Positions 33,803-42,200 of a DNA stretch of 64,000 bases are shown one piece after another. A model generated the notes under the pieces. The model saw only the letters and a list, made by a program, of their open reading frames with translations, made no database searches and was not told the origin of the DNA. The position numbers and the translations under genes are program-made. The stretch comes from DASYPP01 sp036006525 (GTDB taxonomy: Bacteria; Gemmatimonadota; Gemmatimonadetes; Gemmatimonadales; GWC2-71-9). Position 1 is the stretch's first letter; each line of letters opens with the position of its first letter. The DNA is taken from the NCBI GenBank assembly GCA_036006525.1, contig DASYPP010000074.1, forward strand, positions 28,401-92,400, read 5' to 3'.

Positions 33803-34821
33803 GCGGATTCCGTAGCCGCCCGTCGGGCGGCAATCCGGACCGCCCGGGGATAGGCCACCAGGCCGTACCAGCAATGGGCCCACATCCTGAGCAGCAGGCC
33901 AGCGGGCAGCGGATCGCGTCCTACCAGGCGCCTGGCGAGGCGCACTCCCGGCTTGAGCAGTCGCCATCCCAGGAACGCGGCTACTCCCCACCGCCTTCGA
34001 CCGGGAGTCCGTACCGTGTGTTTGGTCAGCATGGCGATCAAGGCGCGTTGATGCCCCACGATCTGGTCCCGGGCCGCCGTCAGCTCGCGGCGATGCTCAT
34101 GCCGTGCCACCGCGGCGGGTTGGTATACCACATCATAACCGGCGACCAGGAGACGCCACAGCATGTCGTGATCTCCGCCGCCAGGGAGCGCCGGCCCCAG
34201 GTCCAGGGCGACGTCAAATCCGCCGAGCGCGCGGACCAGGTTCCGGTTGACGGCCAGGCTGCAGCCGCTGCCGACACTCACCGCCCACGCGATGAGCGGT
34301 GCGCGATGACCATGGAGGGGCTGAGCCGAGTCGCGGGGAAGCCTGATCGGCGCGGTGCCCCGGCTGAATCCACCATTGGCTTCGAAGAGATTCTGCGCCT
34401 CGGTGGCGAGCTCCAGGGCTTCAACCCGGCCGGTACAGGCACCGATTCCCGAATCTTCCAGCAGTAGCGCGGATGCAGCGGCAACCCATCCCGGTTCGGC
34501 CACGGCATCATCGTCAAGGAAGAGCACGACGTCATGGTGCGACGCTTCCAACGCGCGGTTACGGGCGAAGTCGAGGCCGGGTATGGATTCATCGATCACC
34601 CGGACGGTGGGAAATTCCCGGCGCAGGAGTTCCGCCGTGGCCGGCTGGTCGGGGCGGTTGTTCACCACCAGAATCTCTCCCGGAGCAGGGTCCTGGGCGA
34701 GCAGGGAGCGCAGGGTTCGTTCCAGGGACTCAGGTCGCCCGGCGGTGCAGACCGCGGCGGTAACGGCGAGGTTCAACGCCACGGGGACCGGGAACCGGGG
34801 ACGCGTTTGCGGCGCAACCAT
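33799..34821 (-). CDS. Glycosyltransferase family 2
   Basis: A 340-residue GT-A protein: TAAVCTAGRPESLERTL, ILVVNNRPDQ, DFARNRALEAS, the metal motif FLDDDAVAEPGWV, GSGCSLAVNRNLVRALGGFD and GGGDHDMLWRLL. It has the same architecture as the two GT2 genes downstream but lacks their N-terminal beta module. The start is uncertain: ATG at 34821 overlaps the upstream gene by 49 nt, and a GTG at 34782 would give a smaller overlap; neither has a strong ribosome site. It precedes the exporter permease with an ATGA overlap. Confidence 0.85.
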   Translation of the reverse strand: MVAPQTRPRFPVPVALNLAVTAAVCTAGRPESLERTLRSLLAQDPAPGEILVVNNRPDQPATAELLRREFPTVRVIDESIPGLDFARNRALEASHHDVVLFLDDDAVAEPGWVAAASALLLEDSGIGACTGRVEALELATEAQNLFEANGGFSRGTAPIRLPRDSAQPLHGHRAPLIAWAVSVGSGCSLAVNRNLVRALGGFDVALDLGPALPGGGDHDMLWRLLVAGYDVVYQPAAVARHEHRRELTAARDQIVGHQRALIAMLTKHTVRTPGRRRWGVAAFLGWRLLKPGVRLARRLVGRDPLPAGLLLRMWAHCWYGLVAYPRAVRIAARRAATESA

Positions 34822-35705
34822 TTCCAGCCGCCGGCCACGAACGCCGTGGCATACGCCAGTCGCGCACCCAGGATGAGTGGGGAAAACAGCAGCGCCTGGG
34901 GCCGGCCGGCGAGAATCCAGATCGCCATGATATATCCGGATTCCAGAAACGCCACAGGGTACGCCACGAGCAGCGCCAGGAGCGGGAAGCGGTACAGCAC
35001 GGCACCCCGGCTTATTGCGCTCAGGTACTTTGCCTCGAGCGCACTGTAGCCCCAGCGGTAGTGACGCCGAAAGAAGTTGCCGAGGCTGGGACGATTGTAG
35101 TGATCGGCCAGGGCCGCCGGCTCGAAGTACAGCGCTACTCCCTGGCGCGCGGCCTGCCCCTCCCATTCCAACTCCTCGTGGCCATCGGCCACGGGAAACT
35201 CCTCGGTAAACCCGCCGCTGGTGTCGAACACTTCACGCTGGACACTCAGGTTCGCCGGGGTGTGGTTTCGAATCCGCCCGGCCGGCCGTCCCGGATGGAC
35301 GTGGTAGGCCGAGGCGTAATAATCGCACCGGGCCGACCAGGGCAAACCCGGGGGCAAGCCCAGGGCACCGCCAACGATGAGCTTTCCGGCCGCATGCGCC
35401 GCGACGTGGGCTTCCAGCCATCCCGAACGGGGGACACAATCGGCGTCCAGGAACACCAGCACTTCGCCGGTTGCAGCCGCCGCTCCGCGATTGCGTGCCG
35501 CACCGGGGTTCCCACCGGTCTCCCGCGCCGCAATCACTTTCGCCCCGGCCTCCGCCGCGACCAGCGCAGTGGCATCGCTCGAGCCGTCATCCACCACGAT
35601 AATCTCGGTCGCAATACCCGCGAGTTGCTGGGCCCGTAGCGCCGCTAGCGTGCGGCCAATGTTCCGGGCTTCGTTCCGGGCCGGGATCAGGATGGAGATC
35701 TGCAA
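34773..35705 (-). CDS. Glycosyltransferase family 2 with C-terminal membrane segments
   Basis: A 310-residue protein: ISILIPARNEARNIGRTL, VVDDGSSDAT, GAARNRGAAAATG, FLDADCVPRSGWL, and the acceptor motif GHEELEWEGQAAR. The last 80 residues contain hydrophobic stretches (FPLLALLVAYPVAFLESGYIM, LILGARLAYATAFVAGG) suggesting membrane association. It is likely to add an early sugar of the repeat unit. Start appears to be TTG at 35705. It lies 19 nt downstream of the GT4 gene. Confidence 0.88.
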   Translation of the reverse strand: MQISILIPARNEARNIGRTLAALRAQQLAGIATEIIVVDDGSSDATALVAAEAGAKVIAARETGGNPGAARNRGAAAATGEVLVFLDADCVPRSGWLEAHVAAHAAGKLIVGGALGLPPGLPWSARCDYYASAYHVHPGRPAGRIRNHTPANLSVQREVFDTSGGFTEEFPVADGHEELEWEGQAARQGVALYFEPAALADHYNRPSLGNFFRRHYRWGYSALEAKYLSAISRGAVLYRFPLLALLVAYPVAFLESGYIMAIWILAGRPQALLFSPLILGARLAYATAFVAGGWKWLRRKRVPGSRSPWR

Positions 35706-35724
35706 AGAGAGTTGACCGTCAGGC

Positions 35725-37032
35725 TCAGCGCACCGGGCCGCGGTCCTGCGGCTCGGCAGCGCTGTAGAGCTTGCTCACCGACAGTACGAATCCGCTCCAG
35801 GCGAGGTGCTCCCGGGCATATGCCTGTGCGGTTTCGGCGAGTCTCCGCCCCCGCTCGGGATCGCGCAGCAGGCCGGAGATCGCGTCGGCCAGCGCGTCAC
35901 TTTCCGGCGGCACCAGCACGGCCCGCTCTTCGGTCAAAACCGATCGGTGGCTGGGAATGTCGGTCGCGATGATGGGCCGCCCGGCAGCCATGTAGTCGAA
36001 AACCTTCAGTGGCAGGTTGCCGCCAAACAGGCGCGGGGACACCAGGATGTCGGCCAGGGCAAGCCAGGTGGGGATACTGCGCCGTGGTTGCCGCCTAATC
36101 AGGCGCAAACGGTTTCCCGGAATGTGATGGGCCAGGTGCTGGATGCGGGTCGCTGCCCTCTCCCCATCGACCCCGATCAGGAGGAACACGGCTTCCGGGT
36201 TGGATGCCTGAACCCGGGCGATCGCTTTGAGCAGCACCGTCAAACCCTGGTACCGCTCGAAGGTCCCGCTGTAGAGGACGATCCGTTGGTCCGGGGAAAT
36301 GTCCAGCGATTTCCGGAGGGCCGCAACCTCAGCCGGATCGACCGGCTCCGCTTCGCTGGCAAAGCGCCATTCCGTGGTCCGGGCGCGGGGAGCAAGAGAG
36401 CGAACCCTGGTGGCCAAGCCGGCACTGCTCACCACCTGAGTCGCCCGCTCGAGCAGCCATCGCTCCGCCCGCCGGAACAGGGCCCGACACCACCGGTTGC
36501 GGAACAACGGCAAGGCGCCCATCTGCTCGGCCATGCTGGAGTGCATGTCATAAATCACCCGGACCCCGAAGCGCTTGCCCCAGTATGCGGCCGCGAAGCC
36601 GGATTCTTCCAGCGCGTGCACCACGCCGTAACGGCCGCTGCTCATCAGGGAACGGAGTCGCGGGAAGAGCGAGCTGTCGAGAAGCAGCTTCCGGATCGAG
36701 AATCCGATCGGGACGTTCGAGATTCGAAACGGGTTACTGGAGCGGATCAATCGCACGCCGGGGATTTCGATTTCCTCGCCCAATGGATAAGTCAGGAGGT
36801 CCACCTCGTATCCGAGCTGGGCCAGGGCTTCGAGAACCTGGCGCACGCAGATCGGGGTTCCCCGATCGACATAGAACGGCTCGGGTGCCACGACCAGGAC
36901 GCGCCCGGGCGGGGTGCGTCCGGGGTCGGGAAGGGGTTCCACCTGAGGCGTCGATCCAGCAACTGCCAACCTAGAGGACGCCACAGCCTCGAGGTCGTGC
37001 CCCGCAGATCGTGGTGCAGCAGGCACCGTCAA
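35725..37032 (-). CDS. Glycosyltransferase family 4 (GT-B)
   Basis: A 435-residue protein. The N-terminal half has RVLVVAPEPFYVDRGTPICVRQVLEAL and LLTYPLGEE. The C-terminal nucleotide-sugar half has RIVLYSGTFERYQGL, LLIGVDGE and the conserved donor site VFDYMAAGRPIIATD with a preceding GGNLPLKV, as in GT4 retaining transferases. It is the first gene of the polysaccharide cluster. The start is uncertain: TTG at 37032 gives the longest form, and GTG at 37026 or at the V of AVASSRLAV are alternatives. The 190-nt gap upstream should contain the cluster promoter, which I cannot place confidently. Confidence 0.88.
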   Translation of the reverse strand: MTVPAAPRSAGHDLEAVASSRLAVAGSTPQVEPLPDPGRTPPGRVLVVAPEPFYVDRGTPICVRQVLEALAQLGYEVDLLTYPLGEEIEIPGVRLIRSSNPFRISNVPIGFSIRKLLLDSSLFPRLRSLMSSGRYGVVHALEESGFAAAYWGKRFGVRVIYDMHSSMAEQMGALPLFRNRWCRALFRRAERWLLERATQVVSSAGLATRVRSLAPRARTTEWRFASEAEPVDPAEVAALRKSLDISPDQRIVLYSGTFERYQGLTVLLKAIARVQASNPEAVFLLIGVDGERAATRIQHLAHHIPGNRLRLIRRQPRRSIPTWLALADILVSPRLFGGNLPLKVFDYMAAGRPIIATDIPSHRSVLTEERAVLVPPESDALADAISGLLRDPERGRRLAETAQAYAREHLAWSGFVLSVSKLYSAAEPQDRGPVR

Positions 37033-37223
37033 CTCAGGATGCTCTTGTTAACTGCTTAAGAATCAATGACATGACTGGCTCACACTTTCTGACCATGGGC
37101 ACGGTGGCTGACGCGGGCGATCCCGCCCTCAGTCTGATGGTAACGCAGGATGAAGCTCCTGTGCCATGACCGAGGACCCGGGTGTCTCAGAACGACCGGG
37201 CGCGGGAGGTGTTGGAACGGCGG

Positions 37224-38033
37224 CTAGAACTGGCCCTGGATTCGGGCGGTGGCCGCCATCGCGCCGGAACGCACTCTCTCGCGCGCATTGTTGAGGGCGG
37301 TGTTGAGCATTGGCAGGGCGGCTTTTCCTTTCTGGACCAGGGCGTCGATCACGGATTCCTGGAACACATCGGAGGTGTCGGCCAGCAGCCGGATGAGCTC
37401 GTAGGTGGCGGTCCGATTCCACACCGGGACGGCCCCGAGCCGGCGCACCGCCTCAAGCCTGATCTCCAGGCTATCAGAGTCGAGACCTTCCAGCATTCCA
37501 AAATTGGGATCGCCAATGCTCTGTCGCGGAGCCATTTGATCCAGCGCCCAGCCTGCCATGTCGCGGACCTTTTTCACCGGGTCGTTCCGGGAAAGCGAGT
37601 CCAGTTTCTGGAGCGCTGAACCGGCGGCAGCCGGGCCCGACTCCCCCAGTCCGTACGCCGCGCGGTGACGGACCGCCCAATCCTGGTTCCCCAGCTCGCG
37701 AACCAGGGCCGGGTAGGCTGGTGGTCCGATGTGGGCCAGGCTCCATGCGGCGGTAAATCCCAGAGAATCATCACTGCCGGTCAGATTCTGTACGATCGCC
37801 GGAATGTAGGGCTCGGCGGCGTTGCCGTAGTACGCGAGGTAGCCCAGCGCGGTCTTTCGCTCGCGTGGCGAGTCGCTGGCGAGCTGGCTTCCCCAGTGCT
37901 CGACCGGCTGACTGGTGAGCGCGGAATCCGGGTCGCGGCCGGCGCGCGAGGCCCGGGACGATTGGGGTTGGTCCGGGGCACACCCGGCAAAGAGCGGGAG
38001 GAAAACGGCAATGATGAAAATGCGCGGGATCAT
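37224..38033 (-). CDS. HEAT-repeat lipoprotein
   Basis: A 269-residue protein with a lipoprotein signal (MIPRIFIIAVFLPLFAGC, lipidation Cys18) followed by at least five HEAT/armadillo-type helical repeats of about 35 residues, for example AEPYIPAIVQNLTGSDD, PALVRELGNQDWAVRHRAAYGLG and PVKKVRDMAGWALDQM. HEAT-repeat lipoproteins serve as protein-binding scaffolds in the periplasm; no enzyme motif is seen. ATG at 38033. It is the last of a run of unrelated small minus-strand genes and is 9 nt after the SnoaL-like gene. Confidence 0.85.
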   Translation of the reverse strand: MIPRIFIIAVFLPLFAGCAPDQPQSSRASRAGRDPDSALTSQPVEHWGSQLASDSPRERKTALGYLAYYGNAAEPYIPAIVQNLTGSDDSLGFTAAWSLAHIGPPAYPALVRELGNQDWAVRHRAAYGLGESGPAAAGSALQKLDSLSRNDPVKKVRDMAGWALDQMAPRQSIGDPNFGMLEGLDSDSLEIRLEAVRRLGAVPVWNRTATYELIRLLADTSDVFQESVIDALVQKGKAALPMLNTALNNARERVRSGAMAATARIQGQF

Positions 38034-38042
38034 GGAGGCCGG

Positions 38043-38429
38043 TTAGAACATCGTGTTGCTGTTGGCGGCCGATGTCGGGATCCGCTGCAGCACGTCCCAG
38101 TGTTCCACGATCTTCCCTTTTTTGTCGAACCGGAAGATGTCGATCCCCGCCCAGTCGAGGTCGCCGGGCCATTGCTGGTAGCAGTGCAGGACGACGTAAT
38201 CGCCCTCGGCCAGCGCGCGCCTGATCTCCACCCGCTTGCCGAAGTGATCCCGGGCCATCCGGGTAAAGTACTCGATGAAGGCCGCCTTGCCGTCGCCCAC
38301 GGCTGGATTGTGCTGGATGTACTCCTCGCCAACGTATTGCTCCACGGCCTCGACCGGCTTGCACTGGTTGAACATCAGGTCGTAGAACGCCCTGGCGGTT
38401 TCCTTGTTCCTCTCCAGTTTCTTGCCCAT
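38043..38429 (-). CDS. SnoaL/NTF2-like protein
   Basis: A 128-residue single-domain protein of the NTF2-like fold: NKETARAFYDLMFNQCKP, VGEEYIQHNPAVGDGKAAFIEYF, and IDIFRFDKKGKIVEHWDVLQ, the typical SnoaL ester-cyclase-like pattern with His and Asp in the cavity. Bacterial members are often hydrolases, isomerases or small-molecule binding proteins; the substrate here is unknown. ATG at 38429. It lies between the CopD-like membrane protein and the HEAT lipoprotein, which it precedes by 9 nt. Confidence 0.88.
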   Translation of the reverse strand: MGKKLERNKETARAFYDLMFNQCKPVEAVEQYVGEEYIQHNPAVGDGKAAFIEYFTRMARDHFGKRVEIRRALAEGDYVVLHCYQQWPGDLDWAGIDIFRFDKKGKIVEHWDVLQRIPTSAANSNTMF

Positions 38430-38453
38430 AGAGACGCTGATCTCGGTTGGAGA

Positions 38454-38966
38454 TTAGACGTAGCGGCCCACGGCCATCGCCGCGACCGCGAGCAGCAACA
38501 GCAGCGCCACCACGAGCTCCGCGGTGTGACCCCTGGCGCGCGCCGCGGCGGCCCGCGCCATTTTCGACTCCCGGTCGGCCGCAGGAGCCTGCATTGCCTC
38601 CTGAGTCAGGGCGACGGCTCGCATCATGTTCGGCCGGATGACAGTGACGCCAATGATGAAGGCGACGATGGCGAGGACACCGCCGGTCCCCAGCGCCATA
38701 CCCATCGGCGAATGCATGAAGGCCGGTTGAAATCCGTCAGAATCCCTGGAGTACAACCAGGCGCCGGATAAAATGGTGACGAGAGCAATCGCCGGCATGA
38801 TCTGCGGGAGCCGGCGGCGCATCACGCCGGCCATGACCTTGGCGCCATCGGGCCCGGCCTCCCCGATGGCCGGCATCATGAAAAAGGTACTGAAGAACAT
38901 CATGCCGACCCACAGGACACCACCCATGATGTGCAGGAGACGCAACGTGATCATCAGGCTGTTCAT
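38454..38966 (-). CDS. CopD-like integral membrane protein
   Basis: A 170-residue protein with four membrane segments (ITLRLLHIMGGVLWVGMMFF, IMPAIALVTILSGAWLY, ALGTGGVLAIVAFIIGVTVI, ELVVALLLLLAVAAMAVG). LRLLHIMGGVLWVG, with a membrane histidine, resembles the first helix of CopD/DUF2269-like proteins, which may bind heme or copper. Function cannot be fixed. ATG at 38966, 19 nt downstream of the peptidase gene stop. Confidence 0.75.
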   Translation of the reverse strand: MNSLMITLRLLHIMGGVLWVGMMFFSTFFMMPAIGEAGPDGAKVMAGVMRRRLPQIMPAIALVTILSGAWLYSRDSDGFQPAFMHSPMGMALGTGGVLAIVAFIIGVTVIRPNMMRAVALTQEAMQAPAADRESKMARAAAARARGHTAELVVALLLLLAVAAMAVGRYV

Positions 38967-38985
38967 GGAAGTTCCGGTTGATGGT

Positions 38986-40230
38986 TTAGCGGAGCCCGGT
39001 CAGCGCCGTGGCGATCAGCGTGGCCCACTGGGGCCCGAGATAGCCCTGGTCTCCGTCGTCGTAGGTCTCGACCAGTGAGTGTTCGCCGCGTCCACGGCCG
39101 CCGTGCCCCAGGCCGATCGCGGGAATCCCCATCGCGATCGCGACGTTGGCATCGGTGCTGTGCGCGGTGAGCGGAGTGGCCACGCCCAACATACGTCCCG
39201 CCGCAAGGGCCGCTCGCATGATCGGGGCGGAATCGGCCACCTGGCCGGCCGGGCGAATGTTGAGCGTATCGATCTTCAAGCCGATCGGCACGGTGGAAGC
39301 CCGCCAGCGATTGCGCTCGGCCCGCAATGCTCCGGTGACCGCGCCAAAGAGCAGGGAGTTCAACCGGCCGAGCTCTTCAGCCGATACCGACCGGACCTCC
39401 ACCGTCATCGCGGCGGTATCGGCGATGGCATTTACCGCCCTCCCGCCCTGGACGATCCCCACATTGAAGGTGCTCCTGGGATCGGCCGGAACCTGGAAGT
39501 CACTGATGGTCGCAATGGCGCGCCCCAGGGCATGGATCGGATTGGGCATCCCGAAGGACTCGAAGCTGTGCCCACCGGGTCCGAAGTAGCTGACGCGATA
39601 ACGCATGCTGCCGACCGCGCGGTTGGTTATTTCAAAATCGCCAAGGTCGACGGTAAGAAAAAAGTCGACTTCTTCCGGCAGTTCCCGTTGCAGCAGGTAG
39701 GTCACGCCGCGTCCCCTGCCGGCCGCTTCTTCACCCACCGTCCCCACGAAGAGCAGGCTGCCATCGGTCCGGACCGGGTTCTCCTGGAGCGCCCGCGCCA
39801 CGGCGAGAATGACGGCCAGCCCGCGGCAGTCGTCGCCGATACCGGGCCCCCGGAGCAGGGTGCCTTCCCGGCGGACCCGAAGGTCGGTGCCTTCGGGAAA
39901 GACGGTGTCGAGGTGGGCCGAGAGCACGACCAGCGGGCGCCGGCGGCTTCCCGGTCGCTCGCCGATGACGTTGCCCATCGAATCGATTCGCACATGTTGA
40001 AGGCCGAGCGCCTCGAACCGGCGCTTCAGCTCAACGGCGCGGCGCTCCTCGTGGTTGGATGGCGCCGGAATTTCGCAGATGGACTGCTGCTGAGCCAGGG
40101 TCCACTCGTTGTGGGCGCGGAGCGAATCGAGCGCCGGGCGGAGTAGCCGCGGAATCGAGCTTTGCTGGGGGAGCACCGTCGCGCCGGCGCTGATGAAAAC
40201 CAGGGCAACAAGCGACAGGATGCGTCTCAC
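38986..40230 (-). CDS. Exported M20/M28-type zinc peptidase
   Basis: A 414-residue protein with a signal peptide (ILSLVALVFISAGATVL) and M20-family motifs: PLVVLSAHLDTVFPEG (metal His/Asp), GPGIGDDCRGLAVILAVARAL, FVGTVGEEAAGRGRG (catalytic Glu pair), and a C-terminal histidine in HSTDANVAI / GLGHGGRGRGEHS. A dimerisation domain is inserted in the middle (GPGGHSFESFGMPNPIHALG). It should cleave a di- or tripeptide or acylated amino acid in the periplasm. Start appears to be GTG at 40230, 9 nt after a small hypothetical gene. Confidence 0.9.
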   Translation of the reverse strand: MRRILSLVALVFISAGATVLPQQSSIPRLLRPALDSLRAHNEWTLAQQQSICEIPAPSNHEERRAVELKRRFEALGLQHVRIDSMGNVIGERPGSRRRPLVVLSAHLDTVFPEGTDLRVRREGTLLRGPGIGDDCRGLAVILAVARALQENPVRTDGSLLFVGTVGEEAAGRGRGVTYLLQRELPEEVDFFLTVDLGDFEITNRAVGSMRYRVSYFGPGGHSFESFGMPNPIHALGRAIATISDFQVPADPRSTFNVGIVQGGRAVNAIADTAAMTVEVRSVSAEELGRLNSLLFGAVTGALRAERNRWRASTVPIGLKIDTLNIRPAGQVADSAPIMRAALAAGRMLGVATPLTAHSTDANVAIAMGIPAIGLGHGGRGRGEHSLVETYDDGDQGYLGPQWATLIATALTGLR

Positions 40231-40239
40231 GTCGGGTTC

Positions 40240-40509
40240 TCACGCATGGCTGGACTCCAATAACGCGGTGAGCCGGGCCCTGAGCGCCGATTCCCCGATC
40301 ATTCCTGAGGCCTGGTCGGCTGGGGCGACTGGATCGGGCGCGGAGACCAGCACCAGCCGATAGGCCTGGTTCAACTGTTCCCATCCCGAGTCGCGCTCCG
40401 GCAAGCGGACGAATCCCTCGATGAACGAGTTGTGGAATGTCCAGAACGGGACCTGGCCCTTTGCGTAGGCCCGAATCAGCGCCTCGAGTGTTGCCGATTC
40501 ATTCTTCAT
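40240..40509 (-). CDS. Small hypothetical protein
   Basis: An 89-residue predicted helical protein, beginning MKNESATLEALIRAYAKGQV and rich in aromatic residues around FWTFHNSFIEGFV. I do not recognise the family with confidence; the helical layout is vaguely like colicin-immunity-type proteins. The ATG at 40509 is 2 nt after the GNAT stop and the gene ends 9 nt before the peptidase start, so it is in an operon with both. Confidence 0.65.
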   Translation of the reverse strand: MKNESATLEALIRAYAKGQVPFWTFHNSFIEGFVRLPERDSGWEQLNQAYRLVLVSAPDPVAPADQASGMIGESALRARLTALLESSHA

Positions 40510-40511
40510 GG

Positions 40512-41021
40512 TCAGGGGGCGAAAAGCTTGTTCTCTCCGCCATGGTCTGGAAGCTGGACCATGCGGTCAAACCGAAGGCCCAGCTTCCCGAGCAGCCGGA
40601 TGGAGCTCTCGTTGTCGGGGTCGGTGATCGCCACGATGCGATTGAGCCCGATGACCCGGCGACCGTAGGTCATCACGGCGGAGGCTGATTCCAACGCGTA
40701 CCCTTGCGACCAGAATCTCGGGAGAAATGCAAAGCCGATGTCCACGTCTTCCAGCGTCTCCCGCTTGACCAGTCCGCAGATTCCAATCGGGACCTCTCCA
40801 TCCCTCAACTTTACCAGGTATAAACCGAAACCGTGACGCTGGTAACTGTCGACCGGTCCCTTGCGGATGTATTCACGAGCGTCCTCGAGGGTGCGCACGC
40901 CCTTGTCGCCGATGAAGCGCAGAAACGACGAATCGTTCAGCAATTCGAGAATAAACGGCGCATCATCCGCGGTGAGCTCGCAGAGTGACAGGCGTTCGGT
41001 TTCGATGAGGATCACATCCAA
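40512..41021 (-). CDS. GNAT family N-acetyltransferase (RimJ/RimL-like)
   Basis: A 169-residue acetyltransferase: LIETERLSLCELTADDAPFILELLND opening typical of the RimJ/L branch, VPIGICGLVKRETLEDVDIGFAFLP and RFWSQGYALESASAVM, with the acetyl-CoA loop replaced by the WSQGYA form. It may acetylate a protein N-terminus or small amine. The start is uncertain: TTG at 41021 or GTG at 41015, both lacking a clear ribosome site. Upstream lies the GxxExxY cassette. Confidence 0.88.
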   Translation of the reverse strand: MDVILIETERLSLCELTADDAPFILELLNDSSFLRFIGDKGVRTLEDAREYIRKGPVDSYQRHGFGLYLVKLRDGEVPIGICGLVKRETLEDVDIGFAFLPRFWSQGYALESASAVMTYGRRVIGLNRIVAITDPDNESSIRLLGKLGLRFDRMVQLPDHGGENKLFAP

Positions 41022-41153
41022 ATGATAACCCAGCAGGGGTGTCGCACAACTCCTTCTGTACGGCGGTATTTCGGACCGGTGGTGCGTTGTTCTGATTACC
41101 GCGTGGGCACTTCGCGCGCCTACCTTTGGCCCTTTGGCGGGGTGAGCCCTTAG

Positions 41154-41656
41154 TCGCGAAAGCGCGAAAAGGGCGAAAGCGCGAAGAGGTCGTCAGTGAA
41201 CAGACTATTTGATGAACTGTCGGGGGATGTGATCAGCTGTGCCTTGGATGTGCATCGTGAGCTTGGGCCGGGCTTCGTTGAAAAGGCCTATCATAGCGCG
41301 CTGCGGATTGCTCTGACCGATGCAGGTCTAGGCTTTGTCTGTGAGAGTCGAGTCGTGGTGAGGTATCGCGGGGTCGACATTGGGATTCATCAGCTCGACC
41401 TGCTCGTCAAAGGCGAGTTGATCGTCGAACTCAAGGCAGTGAAGTGCCTAACCGAGATACACTATGCCCAGCTGCGTTCTTATCTCCGGGCCGCCAATCT
41501 CCGGGTAGGCCTCTTAATAAACTTCAATGCGCCCAAAACTCGAGGTGCGCCGTCTCGTTAATCGCTACCAGGATATCCTGGTCTCCCCTTTGAAGACTCT
41601 TCAACGCTGATCCGACTATCCCACTTCGCGCTTTCGCCTATTTCGCGCTTTCGCGA
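41154..41656. mobile_element. 503-bp GxxExxY cassette bracketed by 33-bp inverted repeats
   Basis: Left end 41154-41186 (TCGCGAAAGCGCGAAAAG onward) and right end 41624-41656 are inverted copies matching at 31 of 33 positions. Each end is itself built of GCGAAAG units. The only ORF inside is the GxxExxY gene, starting 10 nt after the left repeat; its out-of-frame continuation stops at 41610, 14 nt before the right repeat. I see no target-site duplication. There is no transposase, so if mobile it depends on another factor or on the GxxExxY protein itself. Confidence 0.65.
41196..41561 (+). CDS. GxxExxY protein (PD-(D/E)XK-like), C-terminus frameshifted
   Basis: A 121-residue product. ALDVHRELGPGFVEKAYHSAL contains the family signature Gly-x-x-Glu-x-x-Tyr, and LDLLVKGELIVELKAVKCL supplies the Asp...Glu-x-Lys triad of PD-(D/E)XK nucleases. 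The usual ending NAPKLEVRRLV is broken: at the run AAAA (41535-41538) the frame changes and the protein ends NAPKTRGAPSR, whereas reading CTC at 41539 gives the normal tail through a stop at 41608-41610. This may be a one-base insertion, a sequencing slip, or frameshifting. ATG at 41196. The gene is the sole cargo of the inverted-repeat cassette. Cellular function of the family is unknown. Confidence 0.88.
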   Translation: MNRLFDELSGDVISCALDVHRELGPGFVEKAYHSALRIALTDAGLGFVCESRVVVRYRGVDIGIHQLDLLVKGELIVELKAVKCLTEIHYAQLRSYLRAANLRVGLLINFNAPKTRGAPSR

Positions 41657-41705
41657 TCGAAAAGCTCCAGGACGCAATCGGGCTGCACCCCCACTCTCCC
41701 TTTCG

Positions 41706-42155
41706 CTACGCGAGCGCCCCTAGCTCAAGCCCCGTGAACTCGATGATCACCGGTGGATCAGTCCGGTAGTCACTGTATCGCAGCCACCGCGGCTTGACTC
41801 TCAGGTAGATCAGCCCGGGCCAGGCGAGGCGCGAGGTGCCGTCGGGGAATACTTCGAGGTAGCGTTGCTGCAGGAACTTCAACTCAGCGCCGGTGGGGCG
41901 ATCGGCCACACCTTCGTACTGCACCGTCTGCTCCTCGCCATCCGCCGCTCCCCCGATCACCAGTGCCACCCGGGGGTCGCGGGCGAGGTTCCGCGCCTTT
42001 CGCGTGGTCTCCAGGGTATCGAAGACGACCTCGAAGTCGTCGGTCACCGCGATCCCGACCACCGCGGCCTGGACGCCGGTCGACTGAGCGACCGTCGCCT
42101 CCACCGCCAGGCGGTGGGCGCGCAAGAACTCGAGGAGCTCGGCACGGGTCACCAT
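41706..42155 (-). CDS. Pyridoxamine 5'-phosphate oxidase-fold flavoprotein
   Basis: A 149-residue protein of the FMN-binding split-barrel family: LAVEATVAQSTGVQAAVVGIAVTDDFEVVFDTLETTRKARNLARDPRVALVIGG region, with the TTRKARNLARDPR stretch typical of PNPOx-like FMN sites. Such small members reduce or bind flavin or F420-related substrates; the specific reaction is unknown. ATG at 42155 is used because family similarity starts there; 18 upstream codons are non-homologous. Confidence 0.87.
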   Translation of the reverse strand: MVTRAELLEFLRAHRLAVEATVAQSTGVQAAVVGIAVTDDFEVVFDTLETTRKARNLARDPRVALVIGGAADGEEQTVQYEGVADRPTGAELKFLQQRYLEVFPDGTSRLAWPGLIYLRVKPRWLRYSDYRTDPPVIIEFTGLELGALA

Positions 42156-42200
42156 GCGATCAGCCTTTCCCAATTGTTCCCGAGTCCTAATATGCGCAAA

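Noticed and set aside
37033..37223. Search for a specific promoter upstream of the polysaccharide cluster
   Set aside because: Several weak -35/-10 look-alikes are present on the minus strand but none is convincing.
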